This document shows positions 1 to 6,923 of a stretch of 31,801 bases of DNA, piece by piece. Every line of letters starts with the position of its first letter. The first letter of the stretch is position 1. Below the pieces are notes generated by a model. The model was given only the letters and a program-made list of their open reading frames with translations, was not told the DNA's origin and searched no databases. A program made the translations under genes and the position numbers. Source of the DNA: a virus; IMG/VR virus record IMGVR_UViG_3300044645_000573, positions 1-31,801 of that record. One strand, given 5' to 3'.

Positions 1-1
1 C

Positions 2-1372
2 GGCAATCGATTCTCCAAGTTCGATCGCATCTACTTCCCGTGGCAGTCATGCTGGCGTAGTCGGATGTACCCCATCCCCTCGCTAGTTCATCCTCAAGCC
101 GACGACAGTGGCAAGGCCCTGCTTCGGTTCGAGCGTGCGGTACCCCTTGGTCAGCACGGCCTGAAGTGGTTGCTCATCCACTACGGCAACCTTCTTGGGT
201 ATGACAAGAAGAACAACACGACATGCAGGCGAGAAGCACTGTCTCACCTCACTACAGAAGGAAGCGCGTGGGCTTCGGATCCTATGGTCCACACTGGGTG
301 GATGAATGCTGAGCGGTATGATGCTCCGTTCTGTTTGTTGGCAGCAGCAACAGAACTGCATCAGGTGTTCGTGCGATTGGGTAGGTACCCAACCATGGAT
401 GAGATCATGGCTGGTGGTATCGGTCAGGACTTCCCATCCAGTCTACCAGTCACCATCGATGGTTCATGCAATGGCTTGCAGCATCTCTCTGCCCTTGGGT
501 TGGATCCCATTGGTGCTGCTGCAACGAATCTGATTCCTCTCGCTGACCCAGCCGATGTCTATGACGCGGTACGCCGTGTTGTTGACAGCATGATCGAGCG
601 AGATGTTGCAGAGATCATGTACGAGGATCGTTTCCCAGATCCCAACGACTACCCGCCAGTTGCGTGGCGTGGTCGTGTGACCCGCAACACATGCAAACGC
701 GGTGTGATGACAACGCCCTATGGTGTCACACAACAGGGTATCTTCCTTCAGTTGATCGCAGACGGGTTCGCCAAGAACGTACCCGGAAAGGCAACCAACA
801 ATGCACGCTATCTCAAGCGGTGTATCCACGAGGCGGTGGGCACTGTCGTGGTGTCTGCTCGTGCTATCATGGACTGGCTACAGGCTGTGTCTGTGGTTCT
901 GTCGGATGACGACCGTGCTGTGTCTTGGGTTACTCCATGTGGGGTCCGCGTTACTCAACGGTATGTTGAGACTCGACGCAAGACTCTCGAAACAGTCTGG
1001 GGATCCCTCTCCCTTCAAGAGCCAAACGCGGATTGGTCCCTGTCACACCGGGATCAGTACCGGGGGATTGCCCCCAATGTGGTCCATTCGTTTGATGCTG
1101 CTCACCTTGTCCAGACTTTCAACTTGTTTGCACAACACGAACCGTACGCTGATGTCGTTGGGACGCACGACGCATTCACCACTCAAGCGGGTGCTATGGA
1201 GACTCTTTCCCGTATCACCCGTGAATCATTCGTGAGTATCTACTCCGAGGATTGGTTGGACAAGTTGTACCAGTACTTCCAGTCGCAGACAAAGAAGGAG
1301 ATCCCGAAGCCCCCGGCTCGTGGTGTCCTTGACATTCGACAGGTTCTTCTGTCAGAAGGATTCTTCCGATGA
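2..1372 (+). CDS. Phage single-subunit RNA polymerase, C-terminal part (T7 gp1-like), cut by window start
   Basis: This is the palm, fingers and C-terminal part of a T7-type DNA-dependent RNA polymerase, which transcribes middle and late phage genes from phage promoters. The frame is open to base 2, so the gene begins outside the window; the first ATG at 65 is internal. Visible motifs are DGSCNGLQH (catalytic Asp codon at 458, T7 Asp537), KRGVMTTPYG (Lys codon at 695, Tyr at 719, T7 Lys631 and Tyr639), the SWVTPCG strand before the specificity loop, IAPNVVHSFDAAHL, and THDAF (second catalytic Asp at 1169, T7 Asp812). The loop that reads the promoter in T7 is strongly diverged here, so T7 promoters are not expected. 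It ends EGFFR, unlike the T7 end FAFA. The ligase gene overlaps its stop by four bases (ATGA). Confidence 0.97.
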   Translation, partial: GNRFSKFDRIYFPWQSCWRSRMYPIPSLVHPQADDSGKALLRFERAVPLGQHGLKWLLIHYGNLLGYDKKNNTTCRREALSHLTTEGSAWASDPMVHTGWMNAERYDAPFCLLAAATELHQVFVRLGRYPTMDEIMAGGIGQDFPSSLPVTIDGSCNGLQHLSALGLDPIGAAATNLIPLADPADVYDAVRRVVDSMIERDVAEIMYEDRFPDPNDYPPVAWRGRVTRNTCKRGVMTTPYGVTQQGIFLQLIADGFAKNVPGKATNNARYLKRCIHEAVGTVVVSARAIMDWLQAVSVVLSDDDRAVSWVTPCGVRVTQRYVETRRKTLETVWGSLSLQEPNADWSLSHRDQYRGIAPNVVHSFDAAHLVQTFNLFAQHEPYADVVGTHDAFTTQAGAMETLSRITRESFVSIYSEDWLDKLYQYFQSQTKKEIPKPPARGVLDIRQVLLSEGFFR

Positions 1373-2427
1373 GCAAGAAGCCCCCTAAGGGGGAGTTCGT
1401 TGATAAGGTCATCAAGCAGAAACTCGGGAAGAAGCTGGTGCTGCTTGCACCCAACGTGTGTCTCACGGAAGAGATGTTCAACAACCTCGACCATGTGCCC
1501 GACCTGTGGCTTGTGTCCACCAAGTTGGATGGTTGGCGTTGTCTCATCACTGGTGATGGAGTGTTCACACGATCCGGTGAGACCATCCCGAATCCACTGT
1601 TCAACCTGTTACCCGAGATTCGCTCTATGGTGCAGTACTGCAAAGAGCAGCGGGTTATCTTGGATGGTGAGATTGTTGGGTTCCCATTCAATGAGTTGAG
1701 TGGGCTACTGCGTCGTCAGCACACCAGCATAGAGGATGCAGAGAAGATCGACAAACTGACGATTGGTTTGTTTGATTGTGTCTCGTACTCCAACTACTTC
1801 AACGGAGGACAGTACGCCCAATACTGGGCACGACAGAAGGATCTGTCGCGGTACTTGCTGGACTGGATGCGGTGGTCGGTTGGCAGTGTACTCAGGAACG
1901 GTGTGTTCTGGACAATCCAGCAGCACGGGGTAAGGGCGTGGCATGAGATCGAAACATGGTATGACCACGCAATCGAGCAGGGACACGAAGGATTGATTGT
2001 TCGCTCATCTGAGGGTGGGTATAAGCACGGTCGAGCAACGATCAATCAAGCAATCATCTTCAAGATGAAGCCAGAGGAAACGGTTGATGCACAGATCATC
2101 GAGGTTGTTCCACGGAAGGAACGAATCGATACCGCTCATGGTGCAGACAACAGCCGATTCTCTTTGTTCCGTGCCGAGAGGCGAACGCACAGAGCAGCAG
2201 CGTTCAAGGCAGTTGAAGCGGCGGGATCATTCAAGGTCCGAACCGCAGATGGATTGGAGTTCTTCACAAGTCTGGGCAAGATCGATAAGACCGAGCGTGC
2301 CCGACTGTGGGAAGATCGTGACAACCTACTGGGTCGGTGGGTTGAGATCGAGTGCATGGGGTATGGTGCTGTCACAGCACCTCGTCACCCAAGAGTGAAA
2401 CGGTTCCGACCTGACAAGGACAAGTAG
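1369..2427 (+). CDS. ATP-dependent DNA ligase (T7 gp1.3-like)
   Basis: This gene encodes a 352-residue nucleotidyltransferase that seals nicks in phage DNA using ATP; T7 ligase is of similar size (359). The conserved motifs are in order: motif I TKLDGWR with the adenylated lysine at about residue 52, motif III DGEIVGF near 99-105, motif IV EGLIVRS near 207, and motif V IIFKMKP with lysines near 232-234. The C-terminal third, with basic and aromatic residues and ending VKRFRPDKDK, fits the OB-fold. The ATG at 1369 overlaps the polymerase stop as ATGA and follows a purine-rich AGAAGGA, which implies translational coupling. Its position directly after the RNA polymerase is that of T7 gene 1.3. 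Confidence 0.95.
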   Translation: MSKKPPKGEFVDKVIKQKLGKKLVLLAPNVCLTEEMFNNLDHVPDLWLVSTKLDGWRCLITGDGVFTRSGETIPNPLFNLLPEIRSMVQYCKEQRVILDGEIVGFPFNELSGLLRRQHTSIEDAEKIDKLTIGLFDCVSYSNYFNGGQYAQYWARQKDLSRYLLDWMRWSVGSVLRNGVFWTIQQHGVRAWHEIETWYDHAIEQGHEGLIVRSSEGGYKHGRATINQAIIFKMKPEETVDAQIIEVVPRKERIDTAHGADNSRFSLFRAERRTHRAAAFKAVEAAGSFKVRTADGLEFFTSLGKIDKTERARLWEDRDNLLGRWVEIECMGYGAVTAPRHPRVKRFRPDKDK

Positions 2428-3185
2428 TGGACTATACACTCGTATTCTCTGATCCGCATACTCATGTTGGAGATGACCTGACACGGTTCGATCTTCTGAA
2501 TCGCTTCATCAAGAGCGATCGTCGCATCGGTCAAGTCATCTGTGGTGGTGACTTCTTGTCATTGGACTCGTGTTCAACGCACGAGATCCCCGGCTCATTG
2601 GCTGATCGTCAGAAACCCCTTCTCAAGGATGAGATCGCGGTTGGACTTGAAGCCAGTAGACGATTGACCAAGGGTCTTCAAACTCGTGTCCACTTCACCA
2701 TGGTTGGAGGAAACCATGAAGATCGACTGTGGCGTTTCATGTGCAAGCATCCGTCAGAGATGAGTGCAGAGAACCCCGGTGATCTGAAACATCTGTTGAA
2801 GTATGACAAGCACTGGGATGCGTACTACAACTACAAGGAGTTCTTTCATGGGTGGGGTTTCCAAGTCACCCACATACCGCATACCGTTATGGGTCGCCCT
2901 ATCGGGGGCAGCAACGCAAGTCGTACAGTGGGTCTGCATTCAGGTAGAGATACCCTGTATGGTCACTGTCATACCTTTCAGGTACTCACAGTACCGTTGC
3001 TGAATGGAGCAAAGAGAACAGTTGTGTCCCTTCCATCGTTCATGGAACCGGGATACGTGCCACCATATGCAAAGAACCTTATGACCGGCTGGTCGAATGG
3101 GTTCGTTGTGATTGGGCACAATGATGATGGAATCGATAGTGTTCGATATGTGTCGAACACTGAGTTGTCTCAGTTGATGGAGTGA
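2427..3185 (+). CDS. Calcineurin-like metallophosphoesterase
   Basis: This gene encodes a 252-residue protein with the whole dinuclear-metal phosphoesterase signature: SDPHTH near residues 8-13 (D-x-H), CGGDFLSLDS near 40 (GD-x-x-x-x-D), GGNHEDR near 93 and YGHCHTF near 177 (GH-x-H). The family hydrolyses phosphodiesters or phosphomonoesters with Mn or Fe/Zn. The substrate cannot be told from sequence; nucleic acid or nucleotides are the likely options given the replication-gene setting. It starts with GTG at 2427, overlapping the TAG stop of the ligase by one base, with AAGGA upstream. T7 itself has no such gene at this point. A DNA-repair nuclease role (SbcD-like) is possible but not shown: the protein is short and lacks an obvious extra domain. 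Confidence 0.9.
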   Translation: MDYTLVFSDPHTHVGDDLTRFDLLNRFIKSDRRIGQVICGGDFLSLDSCSTHEIPGSLADRQKPLLKDEIAVGLEASRRLTKGLQTRVHFTMVGGNHEDRLWRFMCKHPSEMSAENPGDLKHLLKYDKHWDAYYNYKEFFHGWGFQVTHIPHTVMGRPIGGSNASRTVGLHSGRDTLYGHCHTFQVLTVPLLNGAKRTVVSLPSFMEPGYVPPYAKNLMTGWSNGFVVIGHNDDGIDSVRYVSNTELSQLME

Positions 3186-3192
3186 AATCGTT

Positions 3193-4158
3193 ATGGCTAT
3201 GAGTTTCAACAAGAACAAGTCCGCCGCCAAGTCCACCAAGCCCGCAGCAAAGGCTCCGGCCAAGGCACCCGCCAAGGCTGCACCGAAGGCCGCCGCCAAG
3301 CCCGCACCCAAGGCACCCGCCAAGCCCGCACCCAAGGCACCCGCCAAGGCCCCGGCCAAGGCCCCGGCCAAGGCTGCACCAAAGTCTCCCGCGAAACCCG
3401 CACCCAAGGCGGCACCGAAGAAGCAGGCTTCCAGCAATCGCTGGGAGACCCCGGACTACAGTGAACATGCTGTTGTGCTGAATGAAGAGAACAATCTCGC
3501 ATTCGATCCGGCGGGTTCGATCTGCACGCCGATCGGTGAGTTCCAGTACGCTTGGGTTGGTGACAAGGTGGACGACAAGTTCGGCAAGGAGAAGCAGAAG
3601 ATCACCGTCATCTTCGATCCCGAGGATGCGGAACTTCCGCAGTTCGCTGAACGCCTTCAGGCATTCCAGTCTGCGTTCTTTGAATCGCAGGGTTGGGAAG
3701 TGCCCGACAGCGTGCCCTGCATCAATCAGGAGGACGACAAGTTCGAGGGTCGTCCCTTCATGGTCATCGCACGCAACGCCAAGCGGGATGACGAAGGCAA
3801 CGTGATCCCTGTCCCGCACTATGACGACTCGGCACAGTCGATCGACATGGTTGCATTCAGCGGCGATAAGGGTCGCGTCGAACTCAGCCTGTGTGGTTAT
3901 GCCACCCCGCAGAACACTGGTGTCAAGGCATTCCTCAATGCGGTGCAGATCCTTGAGGTTGGTGAACGCAAGAAGTCAGGCGGTACGTTCCGCAACGAGG
4001 GCACCGGAGCCGGTGCCTCATTCAGTAACAACAAGCCCAAGTTTGGTAAGGGCAAGGGCAAGGCCCCGGCTGCTGCCGAGGAAGAGGAAGTGATCGAAGA
4101 TGGCGAAGAAACGGAAGAGGGAGATGGATCCGACGAGGGAGAAGATCTCCCCTTCTAA
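3193..4158 (+). CDS. ssDNA-binding protein (T7 gp2.5-like) with N-terminal Lys/Ala/Pro repeat
   Basis: This is a 321-residue protein in three parts. Residues about 11-76 are a low-complexity run of AKAPAK/PAPKA units, very basic and probably disordered, like histone H1-type tails. Residues about 80-270 are a globular domain starting at SSNRWETPDY that fits a gp2.5-type OB-fold by size, position and tail. The last about 27 residues are strongly acidic and end EDLPF, a Phe-ended tail like those of T7 gp2.5 and bacterial SSB (which end in Phe and recruit replication partners). The role is to coat single-stranded DNA and recruit polymerase and primase-helicase. GGAG at 3179-3182 lies 10 bases before the ATG; a second ATG at 3199 is possible. 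T7 gp2.5 has 232 residues, so most of the extra length is the repeat head. Function is inferred from context and tail. Confidence 0.8.
   Translation: MAMSFNKNKSAAKSTKPAAKAPAKAPAKAAPKAAAKPAPKAPAKPAPKAPAKAPAKAPAKAAPKSPAKPAPKAAPKKQASSNRWETPDYSEHAVVLNEENNLAFDPAGSICTPIGEFQYAWVGDKVDDKFGKEKQKITVIFDPEDAELPQFAERLQAFQSAFFESQGWEVPDSVPCINQEDDKFEGRPFMVIARNAKRDDEGNVIPVPHYDDSAQSIDMVAFSGDKGRVELSLCGYATPQNTGVKAFLNAVQILEVGERKKSGGTFRNEGTGAGASFSNNKPKFGKGKGKAPAAAEEEEVIEDGEETEEGDGSDEGEDLPF
3241..3420 (+). repeat. In-frame tandem repeats encoding the Lys/Ala/Pro-rich head of the SSB
   Basis: The DNA is built from 12-base units of the type GC(A/C)CC(C/G)GCCAAG. Bases 3301-3324 and 3325-3348 are an exact tandem copy of a 24-mer, and 3349-3360 and 3361-3372 are an exact copy of a 12-mer. 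Because the unit is a multiple of three, copy-number change by slippage would lengthen or shorten the basic tail without breaking the frame. Confidence 0.85.
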
Positions 4159-4651
4159 AGGTGCAGTGTGGGGATTCAAGTTCCCCATTGAACCTGTCGC
4201 TGCATCCCGTCCACGAGTCGGACGATGGGCCACGTACTACGAAGGCCCATATCAAGACTTCAGGACGACGATGAAGGATCTAGTCCTCAAGGTGGTGGAG
4301 AAGAATCTTGGGCACCGCACGTTCGTTGACACCGCATTCGATGCGGCAGTCACGTTCATTGTGCAGCGTCCTTCCTCCACCACCTTGGGCTGGCCGGACC
4401 CTGACATCGACAACTACCAGAAAGCGATCTTCGATCAACTCAACCTCGTGTTGTTTGATGATGATCGCTGCATCGTTGGTGTCAACGCCGAGAAGCGTTG
4501 GACCAAGACGAACGAGAAGCCCGGAATCATTATCGAACTGACCAGCCTTGGTCGGTTCAAGGTACCACATGCCAAGACCAAGACGCGAGAACGGAGTGCC
4601 CGTGGGACGGGAACCGTGCCCCGCGTGTCAAAGCAACGGCGAGGACAGTAA
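4100..4651 (+). CDS. RusA-like Holliday junction resolvase
   Basis: This gene encodes a 183-residue protein. The RusA family core is clear: FKFPIEPVAASRPRVGR near the N-terminus, then PDPDIDNYQKAIFDQLN (acidic residues at about 102 and 104) and LFDDDRCIVG (about 120-122). These correspond to the metal-binding aspartates of RusA, which cuts four-way junctions as a dimer. It occupies the place of T7 gene 3 (endonuclease I) and should resolve recombination intermediates and debranch DNA before packaging. The ATG at 4100 follows GAGGAAG and lies within the last 59 bases of the SSB gene. A GTG at 4166 just after the SSB stop (AAAGG upstream) would give a protein beginning right at the family's usual N-terminus, so the true start is uncertain. 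The basic C-terminal tail overlaps the next gene. Confidence 0.88.
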   Translation: MAKKRKREMDPTREKISPSKGAVWGFKFPIEPVAASRPRVGRWATYYEGPYQDFRTTMKDLVLKVVEKNLGHRTFVDTAFDAAVTFIVQRPSSTTLGWPDPDIDNYQKAIFDQLNLVLFDDDRCIVGVNAEKRWTKTNEKPGIIIELTSLGRFKVPHAKTKTRERSARGTGTVPRVSKQRRGQ

Positions 4652-6392
4652 AGGCGATAACCTTGTTCGATACGACAACGGTTCGGCCTACTGCTTTGCG
4701 TGCAAACACACGGAGTATGAGATGAGCAGCAAGCCCGAATCAAAGAAGGTTACGCCGGTGACCCAGCCGACTGCAAAGAAGAAGCAGTTGTGTACCACCG
4801 GATCAATCAAGGCTTTGGTGGCACGAAAGATCACCAAGCCCACATGCCAGAAGTTTGACTACCAAGTCGTGACCACCAACGGCAAGGAGTGGCACATTGC
4901 CAACTATACCGACAAGGCCGGTAAGGTTGTGTGCCAGAAGTTGCGGTCACCTGATAAGAAGTTCACTTGGGTCGGTGACACCAAGCACATCGAGTTGTTC
5001 GGGCAACACCTATGGAAGAAGGGTGGCAAGCGTCTGGTCATCACCGAGGGTGAGATCGACGCACTCACCGTATCTCAGGTGCAGCAGAACAAGTGGCCGG
5101 TTGTCAGCCTCCCGAGTGGTGCGGCAGGGGCGGTAAAGGCGATCAAGGACAACCTTGAGTTCGTTGAGTCCTTCGAGACTGTAGTGTTGTGCTTTGACGC
5201 TGATGAGGCGGGTCAGAAGGCGGCAGTTGAGGTGGCAACACTTCTGACTCCCGGCAGGGCACACATCACACGGTTGGCTCTGAAGGATCCGAATGAGTAT
5301 CTGAAGAACGGGGATGTGGACGGACTCACTACCTGTTTGTGGAACTCGTCGCCTTACCGCCCCGATGGTATTGTCAACATCTCCGACATTGACATGACCA
5401 ACGAGAACAACCTCACGGTGATTGACTATCCATGGATGGCAATGACCACAGCGTTGTTCGGTCGTCGAATGGGAGAACTGTTGATCCACACATCCGGCTC
5501 TGGCATGGGTAAGTCAACCGTGCTTCGAGAGATGCTGTACCATGACATCTGGGCAGGGAACCGTCCCGGCCTCATGTTCTTGGAAGAGTCAGCACGACAG
5601 ACAGTGCAGTCACTCATTGCACTCGAACTGAACAAGCCGGTTCGGAAGATCATGGCGGCTCGTGCTGTGAATGCTGCAAGGAAGCAGCAGAAGTTGAAGG
5701 CCCTTGAGTTCAACGTCAAGGACGACCTCACGGACAAAGAGTATCAAGCAGCACACAAGAAGTTGTGCGATACCGGATTGTCGTTGTACGATCACTTCGG
5801 TTCGCTTGATGCTGATGATCTCATCCAGAAGATGAACTACATGGTCACTGCACTTGGGTGCAAGGTCATCTATCTGGATCACATTTCAATCGTGATCTCT
5901 GGTCTCGACTCAGGTAACGAACGCAAGGACATCGATGTGATGATGACCAAACTGCGTTCGTTTGTCGAGCGAACCGGATGCAGAGTGGAGGCGGTATGTC
6001 ATCTCACAAAGCCCGATGGTCAGCCATTCGAGGAAGGTGGACAGATCTCCCTGAAGGATCTTCGAGGATCCGGGTCGCTGTACCAACTCGCGGACGGATG
6101 TCTTGGGTACGAACGAAACCAGCAAGCACTCGATCCTGAGGAAGCGAACACGATTGTAGTTCGCAGTCTGAAGGATCGCTTTGCTGGTGTCACTGGCATT
6201 GTTAATGCCCTTCGGTACAGCCCTACGACTGGGCGACTCACTGAAGTTGAATGGGGACGCGACGAAGAAGGGAACATTGTGTTCGCTGATCTTCCCGAGA
6301 AGTCCAAGTCTAAGCAGTCGAAAGGAAAGTCATTCAAGAATGAACGAGACATCGAATACACCGAAGGAACAGACCAACTCGCAGACGATTGA
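4569..6392 (+). CDS. DNA primase-helicase (T7 gp4-like)
   Basis: This is a 607-residue bifunctional replication protein. The N-terminal zinc finger has C17-x2-C20 and C42-x2-C45, for primer-site recognition. The TOPRIM primase domain shows VITEGEIDALTV (Glu160) and CFDADEAG (Asp210, Asp212). The RecA-type ring helicase has Walker A GSGMGKS (Lys315), EES after strand 2, YLDHISIVIS (Walker B) and LRGSGSLYQL. It ends in an acidic tail (GTDQLADD), as in T7 gp4, although T7 ends in Phe. The ATG at 4569 has AAGG six bases upstream and keeps the zinc finger; a TTG at 4548 is also in frame but less likely. The first 83 bases overlap the resolvase gene in another frame. An internal start at 4722 may yield a helicase-only form. 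Confidence 0.96.
   Translation: MPRPRRENGVPVGREPCPACQSNGEDSKGDNLVRYDNGSAYCFACKHTEYEMSSKPESKKVTPVTQPTAKKKQLCTTGSIKALVARKITKPTCQKFDYQVVTTNGKEWHIANYTDKAGKVVCQKLRSPDKKFTWVGDTKHIELFGQHLWKKGGKRLVITEGEIDALTVSQVQQNKWPVVSLPSGAAGAVKAIKDNLEFVESFETVVLCFDADEAGQKAAVEVATLLTPGRAHITRLALKDPNEYLKNGDVDGLTTCLWNSSPYRPDGIVNISDIDMTNENNLTVIDYPWMAMTTALFGRRMGELLIHTSGSGMGKSTVLREMLYHDIWAGNRPGLMFLEESARQTVQSLIALELNKPVRKIMAARAVNAARKQQKLKALEFNVKDDLTDKEYQAAHKKLCDTGLSLYDHFGSLDADDLIQKMNYMVTALGCKVIYLDHISIVISGLDSGNERKDIDVMMTKLRSFVERTGCRVEAVCHLTKPDGQPFEEGGQISLKDLRGSGSLYQLADGCLGYERNQQALDPEEANTIVVRSLKDRFAGVTGIVNALRYSPTTGRLTEVEWGRDEEGNIVFADLPEKSKSKQSKGKSFKNERDIEYTEGTDQLADD
4712..4724 (+). promoter_or_regulatory. Internal ribosome binding site and ATG for a possible short primase-helicase form
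   Basis: GGAG at 4712-4715 lies six bases before an in-frame ATG at 4722, codon 52 of the primase-helicase and just after the last zinc-finger cysteine. T7 makes gp4B, which lacks the zinc finger, from an internal start at Met64 in the same way. Use of this site here is inferred. Confidence 0.5.
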
Positions 6393-6609
6393 GTCAATCA
6401 AGCCGATTCCGGCTATGGCACCCATGCGTCGTCCCAGCACAATGCAGGTAGACCACCTGTACAACAGTCAGCGGCTCTACGAAGCGAGTCTTGCAATCGG
6501 CACACTCACCGAGACTGTCAATGTGCTGGTCGCTGAGGTGCTGGCACTGAAGGCAACCGTGACGCGGCTTAGCACGCCGCCGACTCCGGCCACTGCCAAG
6601 AACAAGTAA
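6340..6609 (+). CDS. Small protein of unknown function (89 aa)
   Basis: I do not recognise this protein. It begins MNETSNTPKEQT, with AAAGGAAAG about ten bases before the ATG at 6340, and overlaps the end of the primase-helicase gene by 53 bases in another frame. The first about 40 residues are polar and probably disordered. The middle (about residues 45-78) is a helix with regular Leu/Val spacing (YEASLAIGTLTETVNVLVAEV), which may form a coiled coil. The end is Thr/Pro/Ala-rich with a basic tip (ATAKNK). The frame is open upstream to 6181, but that stretch is shadow sequence of the helicase. It lies between gp4- and gp5-like genes, where T7 also has several small genes (4.3, 4.5, 4.7). Confidence 0.7.
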   Translation: MNETSNTPKEQTNSQTIESIKPIPAMAPMRRPSTMQVDHLYNSQRLYEASLAIGTLTETVNVLVAEVLALKATVTRLSTPPTPATAKNK

Positions 6610-6637
6610 CCCCGCCGTTGTAGAGACACACGGTCAC

Positions 6638-6665
6638 CGACACCACGCCGAAAGGTTTGGTGTCG
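6638..6665 (+). terminator. GAAA-capped hairpin upstream of the 6672 gene (terminator or translation control)
   Basis: Arms 6638-6649 and 6654-6665 (CGACACCACGCC / GGTTTGGTGTCG) pair over 12 positions with one mismatch and one G-T pair, closed by a GAAA tetraloop at 6650-6653. Only ATTTCT follows, so termination would be weak. The AAAGG ribosome-binding-like sequence and a possible GTG start at 6660 lie inside the loop and 3' arm, so the hairpin may instead control translation of the next gene. Confidence 0.55.
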
Positions 6666-6671
6666 ATTTCT

Positions 6672-6920
6672 ATGAACCACCTCCTTTCCATCGTCCTTTG
6701 GTTTGTGATCCTGATCCAGCCTCCGCTCGAACCGAACACCGCTGAGCAGTGTGATCGGATCTACGCTGAGGTGTTGTCCTCCCTGTACGAGGCGTTCTGC
6801 AACAATCAGATTTCGTATGCAGTGTACCTTGACTGGTACCGATACAATCACAACCAATGGAAGCAGTGCCGTGCAGCCGCAAAGATCCACCCGGATTGGT
6901 GGATCGGAACACCGGAGTAA
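6672..6920 (+). CDS. Small membrane or exported protein of unknown function (82 aa)
   Basis: This protein matches no family I can name. It starts MNHLLSIVLWFVILIQPP, a single hydrophobic stretch that could be a signal peptide or an N-terminal membrane anchor. The rest is polar and aromatic (YLDWYRYNHNQWKQ) with three cysteines, which would suit an extracytoplasmic domain with a disulfide. The ATG at 6672 is chosen because it opens directly on the hydrophobic segment; GTG at 6660, with AAAGG at 6651-6655, is a possible earlier start giving 86 residues. It sits between the primase-helicase and DNA polymerase genes, and its stop lies just before the polymerase start. A role such as superinfection exclusion or membrane interference is only a guess. 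Confidence 0.65.
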   Translation: MNHLLSIVLWFVILIQPPLEPNTAEQCDRIYAEVLSSLYEAFCNNQISYAVYLDWYRYNHNQWKQCRAAAKIHPDWWIGTPE

Positions 6921-6923
6921 CGA

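Noticed and set aside
801-1235. 144-codon + frame within the RNA polymerase gene
   Set aside because: Overlaps conserved polymerase motifs; no ribosome site and no family resemblance.
3079-3819. Minus-strand Gly/Leu-rich frame opposite the SSB repeat
   Set aside because: It is the complement of the Lys/Ala/Pro repeat, which gives a long open frame by composition alone.
6181-6339. Upstream extension of the 89-residue gene
   Set aside because: The extension is an out-of-frame reading of the conserved helicase end; ATG 6340 has a good ribosome site.
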